Under the pieces are notes generated by a model. That model ran no database searches. It saw nothing but the letters and a program-made list of their open reading frames with translations, and was not told the origin of the DNA. The position numbers and the translations under genes are program-made. Positions 34,956-44,468 of a stretch of DNA of 64,000 nucleotides are shown piece after piece. This DNA comes from Caproiciproducens faecalis. GTDB taxonomy: Bacteria; Bacillota; Clostridia; Oscillospirales; Acutalibacteraceae. The stretch spans positions 62,001 through 126,000 of the forward strand of contig NZ_JAGFNZ010000001.1 in assembly GCF_019448085.1 (NCBI RefSeq), read 5' to 3'. How positions within the stretch are numbered: position 1 is the first letter of the stretch; each line of letters starts with the position of its first letter.

Positions 34956-36491
34956 ATGGCGAAAGTAATCATGATTCAGGGGACGATGTCGAACGCGGGG
35001 AAAAGTTTGCTTACGGCCGGCCTGTGCAGGATTCTGAAACAGGACGGGTACCGTGTCGCCCCCTTTAAATCCCAGAATATGGCGCTGAACTCCTATATCA
35101 CGGAGGAAGGGCTGGAAATGGGCAGGGCGCAGGTAATGCAGGCGGAAGCGGCAGGAATTGAGCCGTCCGTCCTGATGAACCCTATCCTGTTAAAGCCTAC
35201 CAACGACGTGGGTTCCCAGGTGATTGTCAACGGGGAGGTAATCGGCAATATGAGCGCGAAAGATTACTTTGCTTATAAAAGACAGCTGATACCGGATATT
35301 CGCAAGGCTTTTCACGAGCTGGAAAAGCAGGCTGACGTGATTGTGGTGGAGGGCGCGGGCAGCCCGGCGGAAATCAATCTGAAGGAAAATGATATTGTCA
35401 ACATGGGGCTGGCGGATATGCTGGATTCCCCGGTGCTGCTGGTAGGGGACATTGACCGCGGCGGCGTTTTTGCCCAGCTGCTCGGCACCCTGATGCTGCT
35501 GGAGGAACACGAAAAGGCAAGGGTAAAGGGGCTGATTATCAATAAGTTCCGGGGGGATCCATTTATTCTTGAACCGGGAATCGCTATGCTGGAAGAAAAA
35601 AGCGGCGTGCCGGTGATTGGGGTGGTTCCCTATATGGATATTTCCGTGGAGGATGAAGACAGCCTGACAACCCGCTTTGACACAAGGAAAGAGGCGCAGA
35701 TCGATATTGCGGTCATCCGTTTTCCGCGAATTTCCAACTTTACTGATTTCTCCGTGTTTGAACAGATCAACGGGGTTTCCGTTCGCTATGTGGATTCCGT
35801 TTCTCAGCTGCACCGTCCGGATATGATTATTCTGCCGGGCAGCAAAAATACAATGGGCGACTTAAAGTGGATGCGACAGAACGGGCTGGAAGCGGCAATT
35901 AAAAAAAGAAACGGAGAAAGTGTCATTTTCGGTATCTGCGGCGGGTATCAGATGCTTGGGTGCACGGTTTCCGACCCTAACGCAGTGGAAGAGGGCGGTA
36001 CGATGCACGGGATGGAGCTGCTCCCCGTGGAAACCGAGCTGGAAACCCAAAAAATTCGCACCCGGGTGGAAGGAACCTTTGAAAAGGTTTCCGGAGTTTT
36101 CTCCGGATTGTCCGGAAGGAAAATCAGGGGATATGAAATCCATATGGGTGTCAGCAAAGCGGCGGAGGGATGCTCCCCACTGTGTACGCTTACAAATGTG
36201 CTGGACGGCCGTAACAAAGAGGACGGAGTCGCTGGGGAAACGGTTTACGGAACCTATGTGCACGGAATTTTTGACGAAGGGGAAATCGCCTCCGTCATGG
36301 TAAGTGCGCTTGCACAGCGAAAGGGACTTTCCGTGGAAAACGGCCTGACGATGGATTACGGAGCCTTTAAGGAAACTCAATATGACAAGCTTGCAGATAC
36401 GCTGAGAAAGCATCTGGATATGGACGGAATTTACCGGATTTTAAACGGAGGAACCTATGACAAAAGAAGCATTGACAAAGTTGAAAATTGA
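34956..36491 (+). CDS. cobQ: Cobyric acid synthase CobQ/CbiP
   Basis: This glutamine-dependent enzyme amidates side chains b, d, e and g of adenosylcobyrinate a,c-diamide to give cobyric acid. The N-terminal synthetase domain starts [19 protein letters not shown] (P-loop) with [15 protein letters not shown], and [13 protein letters not shown] follows. The C-terminal glutaminase shows [13 protein letters not shown] and the nucleophile C328 in [21 protein letters not shown] holds the His of the triad. The length of 511 is typical. It is the first gene after the riboswitch. I chose ATG 34956 because it follows GGAGGTGTTTTTATT; the upstream ATG at 34914 lies in the terminator region. Confidence 0.97.
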   Translation: MAKVIMIQGTMSNAGKSLLTAGLCRILKQDGYRVAPFKSQNMALNSYITEEGLEMGRAQVMQAEAAGIEPSVLMNPILLKPTNDVGSQVIVNGEVIGNMSAKDYFAYKRQLIPDIRKAFHELEKQADVIVVEGAGSPAEINLKENDIVNMGLADMLDSPVLLVGDIDRGGVFAQLLGTLMLLEEHEKARVKGLIINKFRGDPFILEPGIAMLEEKSGVPVIGVVPYMDISVEDEDSLTTRFDTRKEAQIDIAVIRFPRISNFTDFSVFEQINGVSVRYVDSVSQLHRPDMIILPGSKNTMGDLKWMRQNGLEAAIKKRNGESVIFGICGGYQMLGCTVSDPNAVEEGGTMHGMELLPVETELETQKIRTRVEGTFEKVSGVFSGLSGRKIRGYEIHMGVSKAAEGCSPLCTLTNVLDGRNKEDGVAGETVYGTYVHGIFDEGEIASVMVSALAQRKGLSVENGLTMDYGAFKETQYDKLADTLRKHLDMDGIYRILNGGTYDKRSIDKVEN

Positions 36492-37518
36492 CAAGCCTAA
36501 CGAAGCGGCCCGACAAAGGGTAAAAAAAATCTGGGACGGGATTGCAAAGCCCCTGGACGGACTGGGGCAGTTTGAAACAATCGTCGCTCAGATTGGGGCA
36601 ATCACCGGAACGGCACAGATTGACCTTAGCAAAAAGGCCGTGATTGTGATGTGCGCGGACAACGGCATCGTAGAGGAGCAGGTGAGTCAGTGCGGACAGG
36701 AGGTAACGGCGGTCGTTGCTTCCAGCATGGTTCGGGGGAACACCTCTGTCTGCAAAATGGCCAAAAGAGCCGGGGCGGACGTCATTGCGGTGGATATCGG
36801 AATCAACCGCAAAGAGGAAATTCCGGGGCTGATTCAGAAAAAGATTGCCCGCGGAACAAAAAATTTCCTGAAGGAGCCGGCCATGTCGGAAGCAGAGGCT
36901 TTGCAGGCAATTGCGGCCGGGATGGAAATTGCGGAAAAATGCGGCCGTCAGGGCTACCGGATTCTTGCGACCGGAGAAATGGGAATCGGCAATACTACCA
37001 CCAGCAGCGCAATGGCGGCGGCACTGCTGCAATGCGATGCGGAAGAGATCACGGGAAAGGGCGCCGGACTGAGCAGAGAAAAGCTCGCGCATAAACGGGA
37101 AGTGGTCAGCCGGGCGCTGGACAGGTACTGTTTTAAGAAAGACGAGGCTCTGCGGATTCTGGCGAGCGTCGGCGGGTACGACATCGCCGGGCTTACGGGT
37201 GTCTTTATCGGCGGGGCCATCTGCCATATTCCCGTCGTAATCGACGGAGTTATCAGCGCGGTGGCGGCTCTCACGGCGGAACGCCTTGTTCCAGGGGTAA
37301 AAGATTACATAATACCATCCCATATCAGCAGGGAGCCCGCGGCAAAGAAAATTTTTGAAGAGCTTGGGGTTCACCCGGTCATTGACGCCGGACTGGCTTT
37401 GGGGGAAGGAACCGGCGCGGTCATGATGTTCACCCTTTTGGACACGGCGCTTGCAGTGTACGAAAATCAGACTACTTTTGACGACATCAGCACGGAGCAG
37501 TATGTCCGGTTTGAATAA
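36457..37518 (+). CDS. cobT: Nicotinate-nucleotide--dimethylbenzimidazole phosphoribosyltransferase CobT
   Basis: CobT activates the lower-ligand base by moving phosphoribose from nicotinate mononucleotide to it, giving an alpha-ribazole phosphate. The 353-residue protein has [45 protein letters not shown] and [10 protein letters not shown]. The catalytic Glu is E317 in LGEGTGAVM, the same number as in the Salmonella enzyme. The gene starts 35 bases inside the cobQ end, after AACGGAGGAACCT, so translation is coupled. Confidence 0.97.
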   Translation: MTKEALTKLKIDKPNEAARQRVKKIWDGIAKPLDGLGQFETIVAQIGAITGTAQIDLSKKAVIVMCADNGIVEEQVSQCGQEVTAVVASSMVRGNTSVCKMAKRAGADVIAVDIGINRKEEIPGLIQKKIARGTKNFLKEPAMSEAEALQAIAAGMEIAEKCGRQGYRILATGEMGIGNTTTSSAMAAALLQCDAEEITGKGAGLSREKLAHKREVVSRALDRYCFKKDEALRILASVGGYDIAGLTGVFIGGAICHIPVVIDGVISAVAALTAERLVPGVKDYIIPSHISREPAAKKIFEELGVHPVIDAGLALGEGTGAVMMFTLLDTALAVYENQTTFDDISTEQYVRFE

Positions 37519-37581
37519 GGCGGGAAATCCGTTTTACAGGAATCAATCAACAGCGCCGCAGTGCGGCGGCAGGGAGAAAAA

Positions 37582-38124
37582 ATGACGGTGTTGATTACGG
37601 GCGGCAGCGGCAGCGGGAAGTCCGCGTACGCGGAAAAAACGGCGGTTTCGCTGGCCGGACAAAGCCCTTTGTATTATCTGGCGACCATGAAGATTTACGA
37701 TGACGAGGGCAGAAAAAAGGTGCACAGACATCGTGATCTGCGGGCGGGAAAAGGCTTTACGACCATTGAGCAGCCGACCGATCTCCCAAAAGCCGTAACC
37801 GGGCTGAGCCGGGGAAAAGGAACGGTACTTTTGGAGTGCCTTTCCAATCTGGTCGCCAATGAAATGTTTCCCGGCGAAGAAATCTGTTCCGGCGTAGAGG
37901 TGGAACAGCGGGTGTGCAGGGGGATTTGCCTCCTTGCACAGAAGGCGGAGCATCTGGTGATCGTTACCAACAACGTCTTTGAAGACGGCATCCGGTATGA
38001 GGATACAACATGCGCCTATATGGAAGCGCTCGGCAGGGTCAACACATTTGCCGCGGGTATAGCAGACTCGGTGGTGGAAGTGGTGGTTGGAATTTCGGTT
38101 CCGGTGAAAGGAAAATTGCTTTAG
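37582..38124 (+). CDS. cobU: Adenosylcobinamide kinase / adenosylcobinamide-phosphate guanylyltransferase CobU
   Basis: CobU phosphorylates adenosylcobinamide and then loads GMP on it, giving GDP-cobinamide. It has the P-loop GGSGSGKS at 7-14, the segment KVHRHRDLR that holds the GMP-carrying His, LLECLSNLVANEMF, and VTNNVFEDGIRYEDTTCAYMEALGRVN near the end. At 180 residues it is of normal length. ATG 37582 follows CAGGGAGAAAAA. A second, shorter CobU-like gene lies two genes downstream. Confidence 0.94.
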   Translation: MTVLITGGSGSGKSAYAEKTAVSLAGQSPLYYLATMKIYDDEGRKKVHRHRDLRAGKGFTTIEQPTDLPKAVTGLSRGKGTVLLECLSNLVANEMFPGEEICSGVEVEQRVCRGICLLAQKAEHLVIVTNNVFEDGIRYEDTTCAYMEALGRVNTFAAGIADSVVEVVVGISVPVKGKLL

Positions 38125-38138
38125 ATGGGAGTAGAAAG

Positions 38139-38909
38139 ATGTCTGTTTTAAGATCAATGATTATTTCCTTTTCCATTTATTCCAAAATACCCGTTCCTCA
38201 GCTGGAGTGGGACGACCGGGATATGAAATACGTCCTTTGCTTTTTTCCTTGGGTCGGCGCGGTCATTGGCGTTCTCACCGTGCTGTGGGGCACGCTCTGC
38301 CGTTCTTTGGAGCTGGGAACGGTGCTGTACGCGGCGGTGGGGACGGCGATTCCGATTCTGATATCCGGGGGATTCCATGTGGACGGCTTTATGGATACGA
38401 TGGACGCGTTCCATTCCTACCAGCCGCGCGAAAAAAAGCTGGAAATTTTGAAGGACTCCCACATCGGGGCGTTTTCTGTTATACAGATTGTAATTTATTA
38501 CCTGATTTATTTCGGAGCGTATTCGGAAATTGACCAGCCAAGGGCGCTGGCGGTGGTCGGTACCGGGTTCTTCCTTTCCCGCACTTTGAGCGGAATCGGC
38601 GTGGTGACTTTTCCAAACGCGAAAAACGAAGGACTTTTGTTCCTTTTTTCCAGTAAGGCTCATGAAAAAACCGTGAAAATTTCTCTCTATATTCAGCTTG
38701 TACTCTGTGTGGCCGCAATGCTCTGGCTGTCTTTGTGGACGGGAATCGCTGTGACGGCGGGAGCGCTGCTCACCTTTTTCTACTACCGTCACCGCTGTTT
38801 TCGGGAGCTTGGGGGAATTACGGGGGACACCTGCGGTTATTTTGTAACGGTCTGTGAAGGGGTCACCGTAGTGGCCACGGCAATCTGCTGTATTGCCGGG
38901 CTGGTGTAA
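38139..38909 (+). CDS. cobS: Adenosylcobinamide-GDP ribazoletransferase (cobalamin synthase) CobS
   Basis: A membrane enzyme that joins GDP-cobinamide to alpha-ribazole (phosphate), the last assembly step. The 256 residues hold several helices and the conserved Asp-rich motif GGFHVDGFMDTMDAF plus LKDSHIGAFSV and the RHRCFRELGGITGDTCGYFVT segment. The true start is ATG 38139, after GATGGGAGTAGAAAG, not the start of the longer frame inside cobU. Confidence 0.95.
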   Translation: MSVLRSMIISFSIYSKIPVPQLEWDDRDMKYVLCFFPWVGAVIGVLTVLWGTLCRSLELGTVLYAAVGTAIPILISGGFHVDGFMDTMDAFHSYQPREKKLEILKDSHIGAFSVIQIVIYYLIYFGAYSEIDQPRALAVVGTGFFLSRTLSGIGVVTFPNAKNEGLLFLFSSKAHEKTVKISLYIQLVLCVAAMLWLSLWTGIAVTAGALLTFFYYRHRCFRELGGITGDTCGYFVTVCEGVTVVATAICCIAGLV

Positions 38910-38938
38910 CACAGGGACTTGATGGAAAGGGGCAGAAT

Positions 38939-39322
38939 ATGGAATTATATATCGGAGGATACGCACAGGGAAAATTAAATTATGTTCTGAACAAGACGGG
39001 GATTCCGATCAGCAAAGTGTACGACGCCGCCGAAACTGTGCCGGGCTGCTCCTTAACGGAGGCCGCGGTCATTAACCATTTTCATATTCTTGTAAAGAAT
39101 TTTTTGCTGGAAGGGAAAAATCCCGAGGAATTTATTCGGAAAATTCTGATTGAAAATCCCGGGTTGATTATCATCAGCGACGAAGTCGGAAACGGGATTG
39201 TCCCTGCGGACGCACAGAAACGGGAATACCGGGAACGGCTGGGAAGGCTCCTTTGCAATTTGGCGGAAAAAGCGGAGAGGGTGGAGCGGATTCTATGTGG
39301 AATCGGGCAGAAAATCAAATAA
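38939..39322 (+). CDS. Half-length CobU-like protein
   Basis: The C-terminal 60 residues match the end of CobU (IIISDEVGNGIVPADAQKREYRERLGRLLCNLAEKAERV), the part that closes the nucleotide site. The N-terminus, YIGGYAQGKLNYVL, looks like a degenerate CobU P-loop (GGxxxGK) without the final Ser/Thr. The middle of CobU, including the His that carries GMP, is missing, so the protein (127 residues against 180) cannot do both CobU reactions in the usual way. It could be a second subunit or a regulator of the nearby CobU. Intact start, ribosome binding site and operon spacing argue against a dead gene. Confidence 0.8.
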   Translation: MELYIGGYAQGKLNYVLNKTGIPISKVYDAAETVPGCSLTEAAVINHFHILVKNFLLEGKNPEEFIRKILIENPGLIIISDEVGNGIVPADAQKREYRERLGRLLCNLAEKAERVERILCGIGQKIK

Positions 39323-39906
39323 TGCTAATCCTGATCCGGCACGGGGAAACTCCTTCCAACGCGCTGGGCAGATATCTTGGCCGTACCGAAGAGGATTTGT
39401 CCGCCGCGGGAAGGGAAAAGCTGCTGCAAAACAGGCAGTCCGGAAAATATCCGCCCGCCGAAATCGTGTTTTCAAGCCCTATGAAACGCTGCATACAGAC
39501 CGCCGGGCTTGTTTATGACTGTGCGAACCCTTTTGTAATTGAAGAATGGCAGGAAATAGACTTCGGGCGCTTTGAAGGGAAAAATTACCGGGAACTGAGC
39601 GGAAACGCGGAGTATCAAGCGTGGCTGGACAGCAACGGAGAGCTTCCCTTTCCCGGCGGGGAGAGCAGGGAAAACTTCATTGCCAGAAACCGGCGCGGGC
39701 TGGAAAAGGCGGCGAAGGAACTCGCAAAAAGGGCGGCCGCCCCCAACGCGGTTGCCGCTGTTGTTCACGGTGGGAGCATGATGGCGCTGTTAAGCACTTT
39801 CTGCGGAGGAAATTACTTTGATTATCAGTGTAAAAACGGAGAAGGTGTCCTTTGCCGGTTGACCCTGACGGACGTTCCCGCATTGGAGCTTTTGAGAAAA
39901 TTATAG
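39322..39906 (+). CDS. cobC: Alpha-ribazole phosphatase-like histidine phosphatase CobC
   Basis: A phosphoglycerate-mutase-like phosphatase with the active-site motif LIRHGETPSN near the N-terminus, EIDFGRFEGKNYREL, and the second catalytic His in VVHGGSMMALL. In B12 operons this family removes the phosphate from alpha-ribazole-5'-phosphate or from adenosylcobalamin-5'-phosphate. Its ATG overlaps the stop of the CobU-like gene (TAATG). An in-frame ATG 27 bases upstream is possible but lies inside that gene. Confidence 0.9.
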   Translation: MLILIRHGETPSNALGRYLGRTEEDLSAAGREKLLQNRQSGKYPPAEIVFSSPMKRCIQTAGLVYDCANPFVIEEWQEIDFGRFEGKNYRELSGNAEYQAWLDSNGELPFPGGESRENFIARNRRGLEKAAKELAKRAAAPNAVAAVVHGGSMMALLSTFCGGNYFDYQCKNGEGVLCRLTLTDVPALELLRKL

Positions 39907-39917
39907 AGGATGGAACA

Positions 39918-40907
39918 ATGGTTTATCATATTACAGCGTTTTTTGTGGGGTTCGTTCTGGATCTGATCTTCGGCGACCCGCACTGGCTGCCCCACCCGGT
40001 TCGGCTGATCGGTAAGCTGATTGCCGGACTGGACCGTGCTCTTTTGGGCGATGTTGACGGAAGAGAACGGGACAGCAAAAAAGAATTTCGACTGGGAATC
40101 TTACTGACCGCTTTGGTTTTGCTGTTTACCGTGACGGCAGCGGCGGTGATTCTGTATTTTGCTTACCGGTTTTCCACCATTTTGGGGACGGCTGTGGAAA
40201 GTATCATGACCTATCAGGCGCTTGCAACAAAATGCCTCAGGCAGGAAAGCATGAAGGTTTACGAAAAGCTGAGGGAAAACGATCTTCCGGGCGCCAGACG
40301 CGCGGTTTCCATGATTGTGGGGCGCGACACCGCGGTGCTGGACGAAACCGGAGTAGCCAAAGCTGCGATTGAAACGGTGGCGGAAAACACCTCCGACGGG
40401 GTGATCGCGCCGATGCTTTATCTTGCCCTTGGCGGGCCGGTACTGGGCTTTTTCTATAAGGCGGTCAACACCATGGATTCCATGGTCGGGTATCAAAACG
40501 ACCGGTATTTGTACTTTGGCAGAGCCGCCGCCAAGCTGGACGACGCGGTGAATTTTCTGCCCGCAAGAATCAGCGCGGTGCTGATGACCGCCGCTTGTAC
40601 CCTTGCCGGTAAGGATTGCGACTCAAAGAATGCGTGGAGAATTTACAGGCGGGACAGACGAAAGCACAAAAGCCCCAACTCCGCCCACACGGAAGCCACC
40701 TGTGCCGGGGCGCTGGGCATCCGACTTGCGGGGGACGCCTGCTATTTCGGCAAGCTGGTCAAAAAGCCCTTTCTGGGAGATGCGCTCAGGCCGGTGGAGT
40801 ATGAGGATATTGTGCGGGTCAACCGCCTGCTGTATCTGACAGCGGGTCTGTGCGAAGGCGTCTGCCTGCTGCTTTTATGTCTCATTCAACTTTTCTTTTT
40901 ACAATAG
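39918..40907 (+). CDS. cbiB: Adenosylcobinamide-phosphate synthase CbiB
   Basis: A 329-residue membrane protein with FVLDLIFGDPHWLPHPVRLIGK at its start, VGRDTAVLDETGVAKAAIETVAENTSDGVIAP and HTEATCAGALGIRLAG. CbiB attaches aminopropanol phosphate (made by CobD from L-threonine phosphate) to cobyric acid. The ATG follows TAGAGGATGGAACA. The frame begins earlier inside cobC but has no start signal there. The order cbiB-cobD groups the two arm-forming enzymes. Confidence 0.96.
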   Translation: MVYHITAFFVGFVLDLIFGDPHWLPHPVRLIGKLIAGLDRALLGDVDGRERDSKKEFRLGILLTALVLLFTVTAAAVILYFAYRFSTILGTAVESIMTYQALATKCLRQESMKVYEKLRENDLPGARRAVSMIVGRDTAVLDETGVAKAAIETVAENTSDGVIAPMLYLALGGPVLGFFYKAVNTMDSMVGYQNDRYLYFGRAAAKLDDAVNFLPARISAVLMTAACTLAGKDCDSKNAWRIYRRDRRKHKSPNSAHTEATCAGALGIRLAGDACYFGKLVKKPFLGDALRPVEYEDIVRVNRLLYLTAGLCEGVCLLLLCLIQLFFLQ

Positions 40908-40916
40908 GAGGAATTT

Positions 40917-41957
40917 ATGGTTCACGGCGGCGACATTTATCGGAATCAAGTCCGTATCGATTTTTCTGTCAATAGTAACCCCCTCGGAATTCCTGATTCC
41001 GTAAAGTCCGCGCTGCACGAAGCGGTCGGGCACTGTGAGCAGTATCCGGATATCCGCGCACAGGAACTGACGGACAGCGTTTCCAAAATGACGGGGGTTG
41101 AAAAAGAACACATCCTTTTTGGGAACGGCGCTTCGGAATTGTTTCTTGCCGTTATTCATGCCGTGCAGCCAAAACGGATTGTCATCCCGGTTCCTTCTTT
41201 TTTCGGGTATGAAAAAGCGGCATCCGCGTCGAACGCGCAAATATACTATTACGAAATGCAGGAATGCGCGGGTTTCGCTCTGAATGAGGGAATTCTGAAG
41301 GAACTGACCGAAGAAACGGATCTGCTGTTTCTGGCCAACCCCAACAATCCGGTCGGAAATCTGGTCGACAGCGCATTGCTGGAAAAAGTCGCGCGGGTCT
41401 GCCTTGAAAAAAAGATTACGGTGGTGCTGGACGAATGCTTTCTGGAATTTACCGGGGAGGAAGAGCGTCTTTCCTATAAAAACAGAATCACAGACTACCC
41501 AAATATTCTGGTGGTTCGCGCGTTTACTAAAATCTTTGCCATTCCCGGGGTCAGGCTGGGCTATCTCTTCTGCGGCGACCGGGAGCTGAAGGAGAAAATA
41601 GAAAATCAGCTGCCGGAGTGGAATCTTTCTGTTTTCGCTCAGGCTGCCGGGACTGCGGCGTGTTTGGAAAAAGAATATGTGGAAAAAACCGCCGGGTATG
41701 TAAAAACGGAGCGGGAATGTCTTACCGCTGAGCTAAAGCGGCTGGGGATCCGGGTGCATCCGTCGGCGGCGGATTATCTGCTGCTCAATACGGATCTGGA
41801 TTTTTATCATTTCCTGTTAAGAAAAGAAATTCTTGTCCGTGACTGCGGCAGCTACAGAGGGCTGCAAAAAGGATACTACCGCGTTGCGGTAAAAAACCAC
41901 GGGGAGAACGAAGCACTGATCCGCGCGGTGGAGGAACTGATGAGGGAAAAACATTGA
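40917..41957 (+). CDS. cobD: L-threonine-O-3-phosphate decarboxylase CobD
   Basis: A PLP enzyme of the class I/II aminotransferase fold that makes (R)-1-amino-2-propanol phosphate. Evidence: HGGDIYRNQVRIDFSVNSNP at the start, FGNGASELF, ANPNNPVGN, LDECFLEF, and the PLP lysine in VVRAFTKIFAIPGVRLGY. HisC-type aminotransferases are related, but the HGG start and B12 context decide for CobD. It follows GGAGGAATTT and its stop overlaps the next start. Confidence 0.93.
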   Translation: MVHGGDIYRNQVRIDFSVNSNPLGIPDSVKSALHEAVGHCEQYPDIRAQELTDSVSKMTGVEKEHILFGNGASELFLAVIHAVQPKRIVIPVPSFFGYEKAASASNAQIYYYEMQECAGFALNEGILKELTEETDLLFLANPNNPVGNLVDSALLEKVARVCLEKKITVVLDECFLEFTGEEERLSYKNRITDYPNILVVRAFTKIFAIPGVRLGYLFCGDRELKEKIENQLPEWNLSVFAQAAGTAACLEKEYVEKTAGYVKTERECLTAELKRLGIRVHPSAADYLLLNTDLDFYHFLLRKEILVRDCGSYRGLQKGYYRVAVKNHGENEALIRAVEELMREKH

Positions 41958-42589
41958 ACAACATAGAATTTATATTGCCGGAAGAAATTGAGAAGCGCAG
42001 CTTTGAAATCATTTCAAAAGAGCTGGGGGAGCGCGGCATTTCCTTAAAACCGGAGCAGGAAATGGTGATAAAACGCGTCATCCACACCAGCGCTGACTTT
42101 GAGTACGCACAGACGCTTACATTTTCAGAGGGAGCGGTGGAAAAAGCAAAAGAACTGCTTCGAAACGGCGCGGATATTGTAACGGATACCAATATGGGGC
42201 TTGCCGGGATCAACAAAACCGTGCTGGCCCGTTACGGCGGCGCGGCCCATTGCTTTATGGCTGACAAAGAGGTTGCCGAACTGGCAAGACAGCACCGCAC
42301 GACCCGGGCGGCGGTCAGTATGGAAATGGCGGCCAAAATCGAAAAGCCGGTGATCTTTGCCGTAGGAAATGCGCCCACAGCGCTGATTCAGCTTTATGAA
42401 ATGATCACCGCCAAATCTTTCCGACCGGCGTTCATCATCGGGGTACCCGTGGGATTTGTCAACGTGGAAGCGGCTAAAGAATTGATTTTAACGACAGAGG
42501 TACCTTATATTGTGAACCGCGGCAGGAAAGGCGGCAGCAACGTGGCGGCGGCGGTCTGCAACGCGATTCTCTATGAGCTTGGGAGATAG
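41954..42589 (+). CDS. cbiC: Cobalt-precorrin-8 methylmutase CbiC
   Basis: CbiC moves the C11 methyl group to C12 to give cobyrinate. The 211 residues include EEIEKRSFEII, KRVIHTSADFEYAQTL with the catalytic His, TDTNMGLAGINK, FAVGNAPTAL and IIGVPVGFVNVEAAKE. The start is probably TTG 41954, overlapping the cobD stop (TTGA); GAGGGAAAAACA lies just upstream and no ATG occurs before the conserved EEIE segment. Confidence 0.95.
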   Translation: MNNIEFILPEEIEKRSFEIISKELGERGISLKPEQEMVIKRVIHTSADFEYAQTLTFSEGAVEKAKELLRNGADIVTDTNMGLAGINKTVLARYGGAAHCFMADKEVAELARQHRTTRAAVSMEMAAKIEKPVIFAVGNAPTALIQLYEMITAKSFRPAFIIGVPVGFVNVEAAKELILTTEVPYIVNRGRKGGSNVAAAVCNAILYELGR

Positions 42590-42591
42590 TT

Positions 42592-43713
42592 ATGCGGTAC
42601 GGATTTACGACCGGGAGCTGCGCGGCGGCAGCGGCCAAAGCAGCGGCCTACATGCTTTTAACCGGGAAAGAGAAAAAGACCATCACGATTGATACCCCGA
42701 AAGGGATTCCCTACAAGGTGGAAGTAGAGGAGATCATCCGTCAGGAATCCACGGTTTCCTGCGCGGTCAGAAAAGACGGCGGCGACGACCCGGATATGAC
42801 CACCGGAGCGCTGATTTTTGCCTGTGTTTCTTTCAGTGATGAAACCCCGGAGGAAAACCGGATTACGATTGATGGGGGACAGGGAGTCGGCAGAGTGACC
42901 AAACGCGGACTTGACCAGCCGGTCGGCAGCGCCGCCATCAACCATGTGCCAAGGGAAATGATTGAAAAGGAAGTAACCGAAGTCTGCCGCCTGACCGATT
43001 ACCGGGGGAGCCTGCGGGTGGAAATTTCCGTCCCGGACGGAGAGCGGCTGGCGGAAAAGACGTTTAACCCCCGACTGGGCATCACCGGCGGAATTTCGAT
43101 TCTCGGCACCACGGGGATTGTAGAGCCGATGAGCAGTCAGGCGCTGCTCGACACTATCCGGGTGGAGCTGAATGTAAAGAAGGAAGAAGGGTACCGCGTA
43201 GCGGCGGTAACCCCGGGAAACTACGGTCAGGCGTTTATGAAGAATGTTTACGGATATGACCTTGACCGAAGCGTGAAGTGCAGTAATTTTATAGGGGATG
43301 CCATTGATATGGCGGCAGAGGCGGGATTTACCGCAATGCTTCTGACCGGGCATATCGGAAAGCTGGTGAAGCTTTCCGGCGGGATCATGAACACCCACTC
43401 CAAAGAAGGGGACTGCCGGATGGAGCTGATGGCGGCCGCTGGAATCCGGGCGGGAATTTCCGCAGCGACCGCAGGAAAAATCCTTGACTGTGTCACCACG
43501 GAGGAAGCGCTCAGAATACTGGAGGCCAATGGGAAACAGGAAAAAACGATGGATATCCTTCTGGAAAAAATCTGTTTTTACCTCAATAAACGAGCCGCCG
43601 GAAGACTTCGGATCGAATGCATTTTATACTCCAACGAATTCGGGGAACTGGCAAAAAGTGACGGAGCAGAGGAACTGCTGCAAATCATAAAGGAAACGGG
43701 TGAAAAGGAATGA
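42592..43713 (+). CDS. cbiD: Cobalt-precorrin-5B C1-methyltransferase CbiD
   Basis: CbiD is the methyltransferase specific to the anaerobic route. Recognisable parts: RYGFTTGSCAAAAAKAAAYML at the N-terminus, KDGGDDPDMTTGALI, GVGRVTKRGL, NPRLGITGGISILGTTGIVEPMS, and the FIGDAIDMAAEAGFTAMLLTGHIGKLVKL segment. Length 373 is normal. It starts 2 bases after cbiC. Confidence 0.96.
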   Translation: MRYGFTTGSCAAAAAKAAAYMLLTGKEKKTITIDTPKGIPYKVEVEEIIRQESTVSCAVRKDGGDDPDMTTGALIFACVSFSDETPEENRITIDGGQGVGRVTKRGLDQPVGSAAINHVPREMIEKEVTEVCRLTDYRGSLRVEISVPDGERLAEKTFNPRLGITGGISILGTTGIVEPMSSQALLDTIRVELNVKKEEGYRVAAVTPGNYGQAFMKNVYGYDLDRSVKCSNFIGDAIDMAAEAGFTAMLLTGHIGKLVKLSGGIMNTHSKEGDCRMELMAAAGIRAGISAATAGKILDCVTTEEALRILEANGKQEKTMDILLEKICFYLNKRAAGRLRIECILYSNEFGELAKSDGAEELLQIIKETGEKE

Positions 43714-44468
43714 TCTATTTTGTAGGAGCCGGAACCGGGGCGGTCGATTTAATCACCGTAAGGGGAAAACGGCTGCTGGAAACAGCGGATGTCGTGATCT
43801 ATGCGGGTTCGCTGGTCAATCCGGAGCTTTTAAAATATACAGGCGATCACTGCGTGGCTTATAACAGCGCGGAAATGACGCTGGAAGAGGTTGTAGAAGT
43901 CATGCGCCGGTCGGAAGAAGCCGGAAAGACCACAGTTCGCCTCCACACGGGCGACCCCAGTGTTTACGGGGCTGTGCGGGAACAGATGGACGTTCTGGAT
44001 TCGCTGGGGATTTCCTATGAAAGCTGTCCGGGAGTCAGCGCATGTTTCGGCGCGGCCGCGTCGCTCAATCTGGAATACACCCTGCCGGGCATCTCCCAAA
44101 GCCTGATTATTACCCGTATGGAGGGAAAGACCCCAGTACCCGAGCGGGAGAGTATTGAAAGCCTTGCTTCTCATGGGACGTCCATGGCAATATATCTCAG
44201 CGCCGGGATGCTGAAAGAATTAAGCAGGCGGCTGCAAAAAGGCGGTTACCTGCCCGAAACGCCCGCGGCCATTGTCTATAAAGCCACCTGGCCGGACGAA
44301 AAAGCCTTTGTCTGTACCGTAGAAACTCTGGAAGAAACGGCAAAAGCCCACCGGATTACGAAAACAGCGCTGATTTTGGTTGGGGACGCCGTTGCGCATC
44401 AGAATTACCAGCGTTCCAGATTATACGCGCCGGATTTTGAGACGGAATTTCGAGGGAAACGGGAATGA
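43710..44468 (+). CDS. cbiF: Cobalt-precorrin-4 C11-methyltransferase CbiF
   Basis: A tetrapyrrole methylase with FVGAGTGAVDLITVRG at the start and HTGDPSVYGAVREQMD, SCPGVSACFGAAASLNLEYTLPG, and SHGTSMAIYLSAGM. The YAGSLVNPELL segment is typical of CbiF/CobM and separates it from CbiH and CbiL. SAM is the methyl donor. It overlaps cbiD and cbiG by 4 bases at each end. Confidence 0.95.
   Translation: MIYFVGAGTGAVDLITVRGKRLLETADVVIYAGSLVNPELLKYTGDHCVAYNSAEMTLEEVVEVMRRSEEAGKTTVRLHTGDPSVYGAVREQMDVLDSLGISYESCPGVSACFGAAASLNLEYTLPGISQSLIITRMEGKTPVPERESIESLASHGTSMAIYLSAGMLKELSRRLQKGGYLPETPAAIVYKATWPDEKAFVCTVETLEETAKAHRITKTALILVGDAVAHQNYQRSRLYAPDFETEFRGKRE

Noticed and set aside
36367-37374. 335-residue open frame on the minus strand
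   Set aside because: It is antisense to cobQ and cobT, both intact and clearly identified; it shows no family motif.
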